64,000 nt of DNA from Yamagishiella unicocca (Eukaryota > Chlorophyta > Chlorophyceae > Chlamydomonadales > Volvocaceae), in the NCBI GenBank assembly GCA_003116995.1, contig BDSL01000019.1, positions 620,001 through 684,000 of the forward strand. The letters are read 5' to 3'. Position 1 is the first letter of the stretch. Each line of letters begins with the position of its first letter. The position numbers and the translations under genes were made by a program. This document shows positions 57,434 to 64,000 of the stretch, one piece after another. The notes under the pieces were generated by a model that saw only the letters and a list, made by a program, of their open reading frames with translations, was not told the DNA's origin and did not search any database.

Positions 57434-60400
57434 ATGCTAATGTTTGCCCATGCGCGAGGCGCCTTCTCTCTCGGGCTGCTTCTTGCGTCCATAGTATTTA
57501 CAACAGGCTATCCAGTTCTTCAACCGGCCGAAGTGGTCTTTAACCAAACCAGCAAGATATGTGCTCACGCCGCAGCAGAGGAGCTGCTCTTGAGGTAAAC
57601 CGTGCTCTCTTCGCTAGTACTAAGCTGATATATTGGTTCATCCTTGCAATAGCATGCCGGTAGAGGTCGCGGATGCGACACTGGTTGTTTTGCGCGACGC
57701 AGTTGCGAATACAACTCGTCAGAGAGCAGGGAGACTGCATTCAGAAAAATCATTACACGCAACTACACGAAATGCATCGAAAACAATGGGACGCTGCAGA
57801 CCCAGGAGATAAAGGTAAGGAATGCTATCGTAAAGCGCGTTGCAGACGCTTCGCCTTTCACATAGAAGCCTTCTCATTTTGCATATGCAGAGTGTCCAAG
57901 TGATGGTGCCCGTGAGTCTATTCGTGGCGTACAATGAGCTTGCTATCAGCTTTGTAAACGAGACAAAGAAGCCACTTATAGTGGTACCTGTGGACGCGGA
58001 CCAACTCCTTCAGGAGGCCCTGTTCGAGTACGAAAATAAACTAAACAGCGTGCACCACGCGTGGATTCTGTACTTGGACTCCTACTTCCCCCTTGAACGG
58101 TTATCGGCTGTGAAGGACTTGCATAACTTTACGAAGGAAAGCGACGAACGCGCTTCCGTGGGTGACACGAGCAGTGTCGCTGCCAACTGGGACGATGTCC
58201 CCGAAGGCTTCCGGCGCCTCTCCTACTCCTTCTACCAGCCTCCACCCCCGCCTGGCCAGGGCGTCACACCAAAGCTCCTCAGCTTGCCGCTCGACGGCTC
58301 CGCCCCGCTTATGTACTATCGCCACGACGTGCTGGCCCTAAAGAATGCGTCCGTGCCGCGAACTTGGTCAGAGGTGCTGCACGTTGCGTCGTTGGTGAAC
58401 GGAACAGACATCGACGGCAACGGGATACTGGAGCATGCACTGTGTTTCAAACCTGACCCAGGTGAGATTCGGTGCCTGGACCCGCGGACCGCCCTTCAGT
58501 ACCCGCGCCCGTCCCTCCAACCTGCGGTCTAACCCATCTCCCCGGCTACTCCCTTGCCACCTTGCAACCCCACCTTCACCACGGCTACTCCCCGCTGCTC
58601 CCATAGGGCCCCGTCCCGACCGGCACTAACCCGCCACCCGCCCATCACCCATCCACTCACCCGCCGCCCCGTGCCAACAGATTGCACGTACGCGACAGCG
58701 CTGGGCATGGTTCTGGCGCCGTACCTGCAGTACGAAGGCACGCAGCAGGGCGCGTTTCTGCGCCTAGACCTGGACCCGCTGTTTTACAACCCGGGTGCCA
58801 GGGCTGCGCTCGACCTCTTCCGGCAGCTGCTGGCGTACCACGTGCCGCTGGCGATGCAGGGCGAGGAGTGCGCGGCGGGGGAGCAGGCATTGGCCTTCCC
58901 CCACGGCGAGTGCACACTGGCGTTTGGATGGGGCGACCTGTTCAAGGTGGGTCGGCGCCGCGGCTGGTAGGGTCGGCGGGATGAGGAATGGACGGTTTGG
59001 GTGCACTTGGCTCGGGACCTCAAAGCACTTCTTTTGTTGAGATCCTTAAGCTGTCAGCAATCCCGAGGGCGGAGGGTATCGTAAGTGTGGGTGCACCTGG
59101 GTGCTGAGGGCGGAGGGTACATCGTAAGTGTGGGTGCGGCGGCACCGCCCGGCGGGCTGTATGGGCGGGGCTGCTGGGGCTGTCGGCCGTGCGCGACATG
59201 GCCTCTGCCTCCCGCCCAGTGGTGGCGCTCTGGCTGGACCGGCAGTTCCGCCCAGGCGGGGGTAGGTGGAGAGGGCGTGTGGGCTGAAGGGAGGAGGCGG
59301 ATGTACGTGACGGAGGACGGAGGGCGGGAGGGGGCCATGCGCAGCTGCAAGGGTCGGGGCGAGAGGTCCGGCGGTAGCGGAGAACTGGTGGTTGAACATA
59401 GACGGCACAGGGGGATGTCCTTCCTACGCTCACCTGTGTTTGGTCTAGTGGGTGGCGAGTGGGTGGTCCGCGGGTCCCTGCCGGGCATGTATGCGGGCCG
59501 CGGTTGCTGACTGGCCGGGTGGGATGTACGGCCGGCCACTGACATCAACCGTCGTTGGTTGAGGAAGTTGAGCGGCGAGACGGGCGAGGGTCCGAGCAGG
59601 GCCTGTCAGGACAGGGGAGCTCCTATCGCCCCGTCTGACTGGCTGACCGACTAGCTGCGGTGCCGCTTGCGCAGGTTTCGGAGGCGGGCGAGGGCGGCGT
59701 CCCCAGCATCTCGAAGGACAAGTACGGCGTCACCATGCTGCCGGGCAGCGAGGAAGTCTACAACCGGGACCTGTACAACGTGCAGTCCTGCTCGGAGAAG
59801 CTGTGCCCGTACGGACTTTGGAATAGCACCGAGGAGATCGTGCACCAGAAGGTTAGCATGAGGGCGGGGCGGAGGGGGGCCTTGGGAGGGCGGGGGCCGG
59901 AGGGGGGCTTTGGGAAGGGGGGGCCGGAGGGGGCTTTGGGAAGGGGGGGCCGGAGGGGGGCTTTGGGAGGGCGGAGGGCTGCGCGCTACCGGGCTGCCGG
60001 GATGTGGGAGGATAAGGGGAGGCGAGTTTGGCGTGTGAGTGCGACACCAATACTAGGGGCCAGCACCGGTGGGTGCGGACCGCACCAGCTGTACGGCACT
60101 CCCCTGACGTGTTTGTCATGTCAAGTTGCCGGGAGTTTGCGGGCCGCTATGGGGGAAGGGGCAAACCGCGGCCGGGGGGGTGTGGGATGTGGGGTCCGTA
60201 ACTGCAGCCCCTGTCGGCAGCTAGGAAGGTGAAGGAGCAGATCTGCTACAGCGGTGCAGTATGTGAAGCCGGAAGTCCGTCAGCGCTAGATTGCCCGTTG
60301 CGGCCCGTTAGGCTGCTGGCATCCCCTGTGGGGCTGCGGGGCTGGGGGGCTGGCATCCCTTGTGGGGCTGCGGGGCTGGGGGGCTGGCATCACTTGTGGG

Positions 60401-63400
60401 GCTGGGGGGTGGGGGGCTGGCATCACTTGTGGGGCTGGGGGGTGGGACCGACCCCCCAATCCTCCTTTCGTTCCGCGCGCAGACTGGGCTCACCGCGTAC
60501 GTCAACCGCGCGCCGTACATGCCGTACTCGGGTGTGGTCGGGTTTGTGAGCAGCAACGTCCCGGAGGAGGAGCAGCGCGTGGCCTTTGACTTCCTGGCCT
60601 ACGTCTCAAACGCCAACCTGGACTTATCGCTGTCCAACAAGAGTGAGCTTAGGGTCGGGCGGGTTAGCGGGCTCGCGTCGGCGGGTAGTCGAGTATGCGC
60701 TATGCTGCGCGCGCTGTGCTGTGCTGTGCTGTGCTGTGCTATGGTGTCAGAGGAGTGGAGCATGCGGTGACTGGCAGCTTCCAGAACCCGGCTGGCAGGG
60801 GAGGGGCGAGCAGGGGTGTAGAGATTGGGATGGGGTGCAGAGGGGAAGCCTGAGAGCCGATGCCGGAGGCCACTGGCTGGGGGAGGTGTTTTCAGACTGG
60901 GCAGCAACCGCCTGTGCTAGGGGGGCGGTAAGGACTGAACCGCGAGAGGCCTTGGGCGACAAGTCGACACCGGTTGGGGGGGGGGCGAGCCCGGAGGAGG
61001 CGGCTGGGTGGGGATGGGAAGGGTGATGGCAGGAGGGTGGGGTGAGTCGGGTCTGAATGACCGGGTGTGGCTATGCTTCGCGGAGCATGCTCCGTAGGAC
61101 ATGCAGCACGAACGTGAAGCGCACTGGCACATTGTCGGTTAGCTGGTTACCGCCGCCGGCTGCGAGCAATCCCCACAACGGCCGCAACGCGTCCACATAG
61201 TCCCCGGCCGCAAAGTGGCCCATCTCGCGCTAGCTGCCGTTCCTGCCGCCCTCACCTCACCCCAGTTCTCCAGCATGCATCTCAACACGTCTGTTCCAAA
61301 CGGTTTTTTTCGGGCATCCACGGGTCTTCCTCGAAACCTCACCCCACCCTGGATCCCAAATCTCCGCCCCCCCGGCCCCGCATCCCCCGGCCCCCCAGGC
61401 TTCACAGTGCCTTTCCGCACCTCCCTCCTGAACGCCTCCCTCCTGCCGGCGTTTGTGAGTGCGGGGTTCAACGCCACCGCCACCCAGTGGTACCTGAACA
61501 GCACCCTAAGCACCATCAGCCACTACAACCTGGTGCCGGGACCCATGATCCCACGCGTCGAGGCCATGAGGTGCGGCGGGGGGCCTACACGCAGCTTACT
61601 GCTTGGCCACTTAGCCGCGGAGCTCCACCCAACATGAAACCCCCGGGGGTGATGGTCGCATACTATCTAGTCGCGGCTGACGCTGATCGCGTGTGCGTGC
61701 GTGTGCGTGTGCGTGTGTGTATGTGTCTCCATCCTTCCCCCCCCCATGGCTCCCCCCCCCCCGGTGGCGGCTCCTCCCCTTCCCCCAGGTATCTTATGGC
61801 CGTCGCCGCCGCCAACCTGTCCAAAGCCATGGCGGTGGACGATGTAACGAAGCTGCTGCAGGATCAGGTGGTGGAGCAGGTGGGTGGGCGGGTGGGCGTT
61901 GATGGAGGGAGCAAGTCGGTGACAGAGGTCGGGCAACACAAAACCTGGCTAGAGGATGGTAGCTGGGTAGCATAGGAGGAATGTGTGGGTGCGGGGCCCT
62001 TGGAGCACCATTGGTGGCGGGAAGAGGAGCGGGGAGGCGGGTTGGGGCGGAGTGTTGCACCCGGCCTCGGTGGCAGGTCCCCCACGTACCTCGTCCCCTG
62101 GCCCCTCCCCCCTCCCCCCTCCGCTGGTGGTGAAGGTGAATGAGTACCAGAGCGGCGACGACTGGCGGTCGGCGCTGAAGCGGGCGTACTGGAGCTTCGT
62201 GTCGTACAACCCGAATGCGGTGGTGGGCAGGGGGGGGCGACGAGGGGGGGCTGGGCGCGATGGCGGGGAGCTGGGGGGAGCGGTGTGGGGCCGGAGGGGG
62301 CGGGGGGGGGAAGGTACCCTGCACGAGCCCGCACCCCCCTGCCTGCAGCGACACAGCAGTCCCTCCTCCCCACCGAGTTGGGCGTGAATCGCCTCCCAAG
62401 CCTAAGCTAAAGAACTGCCATGCCAATGCCCGACCCCGACCCCGACCCCGTCCTCTTGCTTGTCGCGAGCGCAGAACCTCCCCATGCTCCCGGACGCCAG
62501 CACCGTCAACATGCCCGCCGTGTCGCTGGCCGTGCCGGTGGCCTCCGCGCTGGTGGTCCTGCTGCTGTCCACACTGTACGAGTTCAAGAAGCACCGCCAG
62601 CACCGCAGCCTGTTCGGGAAGGTGGTGGCGCCAGGACCCTTCGAGGACACCACGCTGCTGGTGAGGGGCGGTGACACGTGCGGAGGAGGGGGGTGGGTAC
62701 GGCGGCACGTGAGGGCGGGGGTACGGCGACATGTGCGGAGGAGGGGAAGGATATGGTGGCACGTGCAGAGGAGGGGGGTACGGCGACACGTGCGGAGGAG
62801 GCGGGTACGGCGACAGTTGCAGAGGAGGGGGTTACGGCGGAACGTGCGGAAAGGGGAGGGTGCGGCATGGTCTGGCCTGCTGGCAGGGCCGCGTGAGGAG
62901 CGGGCTGCGCTGGCAAGTAACCCGCGACCCGCCTCCCTCCTGCGCTCCTCACCCACCCTCTTCTCCCCTCCTGCCCCCCTCTCCCCCCTCTCCCCCCCCC
63001 CAGGTCACCGACATCCAGGACAGCACTGCGCTGTGGGAGATGCTTCCCTCCGCCATCATGGACCGAGCGATCAAGGAGCACCACACGGTGGGGGTGGGGA
63101 GGGGGGAGGAGGGGGCCAGGAGGGGCAGGGGTCGAGGGATGTCGGGGGGTGTCGGGGGAAGGAGTTGGGGTTTGGGAGCCGTTCGGTGGATTGCGGACTT
63201 CGGGCGCCTCGATATCATCGACACGATGCCAGCTCCACCCCCCCCCCGGGGCGCAGGGGCCCGCTCTGCTCCGTTTGGCCTCAAGCCCGCTGCACCCACC
63301 CACCCACCCACCCACCCACCCACCCACCCACTCCGCGCCCGCAGTGCCTGCGCAAGCTACTCCTGAAGCACAGCGGCTACGAGAGCGCCACCGGTGAGGC

Positions 63401-64000
63401 CATGGCAGCATCTGGGGTGGGAAGGAGCGGGCGGTTGAGGAGGGGGAGGAAGCCGGTGAGGGGGTTCGAGGGAAACCCGTGGATGTCCGAAAAAAATCGT
63501 TTAAAACAGAAGTTTTGAGATGCATGCGGGAGAACTGGGTTGGGGATACGAAAGCCGAAGGTCGTAATATGACCTTTGGCGGCTAAGCTATATCGGCTAC
63601 GGCGAGACGAAAGGAAGCGAGGACCCCGCGCGACGCACGTAAACTTTTCGCAGAACCGGTTTTGGGCGCTAGCAGGAGAACTGTGGGAGTTGGTGCGCTA
63701 TGGGAGAGCGGACATCGCGGTCCGGTCCCAGTCCCAGTCCTAGTCGGAGTCCCAGTCCCGACCCGCCCGAATACCGACCAGATGCGTGAGGAAGCCGGTC
63801 ATTACCAGAGAAGGTCCGCGGTCGTCCAGGAGAGGAGGCCGAAGCCGCGCCGCGCCGCCATGGGGGACGCGAAAGCCCAGACGCAGGTCCCGACGCCCGC
63901 AGACAAGAACGCAACGACTAGCAAAAAACTACCAGAACAGAGGCCCAACCCAGCGGCGGAACTCACCTGACCAGGGCCCAGAGCGGGTGGGGAAGGCGGT
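57434..64000 (+). CDS. Gene D: receptor-type nucleotidyl cyclase with extracellular solute-binding domain (cut by right edge)
   Basis: Twelve exons fall in the window: 57434-57594, 57703-57814, 57891-58461, 58681-58946, 59675-59851, 60483-60642, 61399-61570, 61789-61879, 62136-62222, 62475-62660, 63004-63087, 63345-63393, giving about 705 residues, all phases consistent. Residues 1-25 are a signal peptide (a second Met is two codons on). Residues about 90-600 are the family-1 SBP domain (MYYRHDVL, VPRTWSEVL, DIDGNGILEHALCF). A helix at about 613-634 is followed by FKKHRQHRSLFGKVV. C1 starts with an intact metal motif, VTDIQDSTALWEM (Asp664), then CLRKLLLKHSGYESAT, where the last visible exon ends. 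The second metal Asp, the rest of C1 and any C2 lie beyond 64000. The domain order and the split AG-C/T codon after exon 1 match genes A and C. D has the most orthodox cyclase start of the three. Bases 63394-64000 show no further exon. Confidence 0.8.
59860..59990. repeat. GGGCCGGAGGGGGCTTTGGGA repeats in gene D intron 5
   Basis: Four to five imperfect 25-30-bp units follow directly after the donor of exon 5. A second array of four 28-37-bp units built on GGGGCTGGGGGGCTGGCATC occupies 60306-60450 in the same intron. Confidence 0.8.
61252..61345 (-). repeat. Intron-restricted repeat family, copy 6 (gene D intron 6)
   Basis: CACCCCAGTTCTCCAGCATG, ACGTCTGTTCCAAACGG, CGGGCATCCACGGGTCTTCC. Its A end lies about 53 bp before the exon 7 acceptor. 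It is about 85% alike to copy 5 by eye. Confidence 0.8.
62676..62865. repeat. Tandem repeat GGCGACACGTGCGGAGGAGG (gene D intron 10)
   Basis: Six or seven imperfect 24-29-bp units start about 15 bp after the donor of exon 10. Confidence 0.8.
63296..63331. repeat. CCCA microsatellite before gene D exon 12
   Basis: About nine CCCA units form the pyrimidine-rich part of the intron 11 acceptor region. Confidence 0.9.
63464..63605 (+). repeat. Intron-restricted repeat family, copy 7, long form (gene D after exon 12)
   Basis: TTCGAGGGAAACCCGTGGAT, AATCGTTTAAAACAGAAG, GAGATGCATGCGGGAGAACT, then AAGCCGAAGGTCGTAATATG and TTTGGCGGCTAAGC. The A end lies about 72 bp after the donor at 63394. Confidence 0.75.

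Noticed and set aside
63464..63490. tRNA-like B box (GGTTCGAGGGA) suggesting a tRNA-derived SINE
   Set aside because: Only one copy fits well, no A box was found at the right distance, and there is no tRNA fold.
10400..63605. Intronic repeat family as true introners (elements that create introns)
   Set aside because: Both orientations occur, and at least two copies sit in introns whose position and phase are shared with paralogues lacking the element. Insertion into existing introns explains the data better, though gene F intron 4 remains open.

Overview
This window looks like nuclear DNA of a volvocine green alga, Chlamydomonas or a close relative. The DNA is very GC-rich. The protein genes are cut into many short exons by GT-AG introns of roughly 150-600 bp, often with GTGAGT or GTGCGT donors and C-rich acceptor tracts. 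Proteins carry long Ala/Gly/Ser/Pro-rich stretches, introns are full of G/C-rich minisatellites, and CCCTAAAA telomere-like motifs occur. All gene models were built by eye from reading-frame continuity, splice signals and protein-family similarity. Exon phases close without a frame break in every complete model.

Layout. (1) 1-1470, minus: partial leucine carboxyl methyltransferase (LCM)-family gene with a GC-AG intron. (2) 2905-14773, plus: gene A, an 18-exon receptor-type class III nucleotidyl cyclase. It has a signal peptide, an extracellular family-1 solute-binding-protein (SBP) domain, one transmembrane helix, two tandem cyclase domains (C1 and C2) and a ~1,045-residue low-complexity tail. 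(3) 7761-17553 is repeated in tandem at 17554-27370. The second copy carries only the cyclase and tail exons of gene A, with no signal peptide, SBP or membrane helix. (4) 27561-30408, plus: gene B, a FAM13-like RhoGAP protein that lacks the catalytic arginine finger. (5) 32429-40543, plus: gene C, a complete 18-exon SBP-TM-C1-C2 cyclase. (6) 41754-48094, plus: gene E, a plastid-targeted Ycf45/SpoIIIAA-like P-loop ATPase. (7) 50506-54982, plus: gene F, a PAPS transporter of the SLC35B2/UAA type. (8) 57434 to the right edge, plus: gene D, a third SBP-TM-cyclase whose cyclase domain is cut by the window end.

How the parts fit. Genes A, C and D are paralogues in one orientation, a local expansion of membrane cyclases that each carry a bacterial-sugar-transporter-like sensor outside the cell. 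In gene C, and more eroded in A, C1 keeps metal-site acidic residues while C2 supplies the Thr/Asn/Arg set. This resembles the division of labour in mammalian transmembrane and soluble adenylyl cyclases. The first metal Asp is intact in D, Glu in C and Ser in A. Genes B, E and F are unrelated housekeeping-type genes placed between them.

The most unusual signals are: the SBP-TM-C1-C2 receptor family; a short repeat family found only in introns, with one particular end always facing the nearest splice site; a 161-nt intronic hairpin; the 9.8-kb tandem duplication with a blunt junction and mosaic divergence; and an array of eight CACGTG boxes in the first intron of the PAPS transporter.
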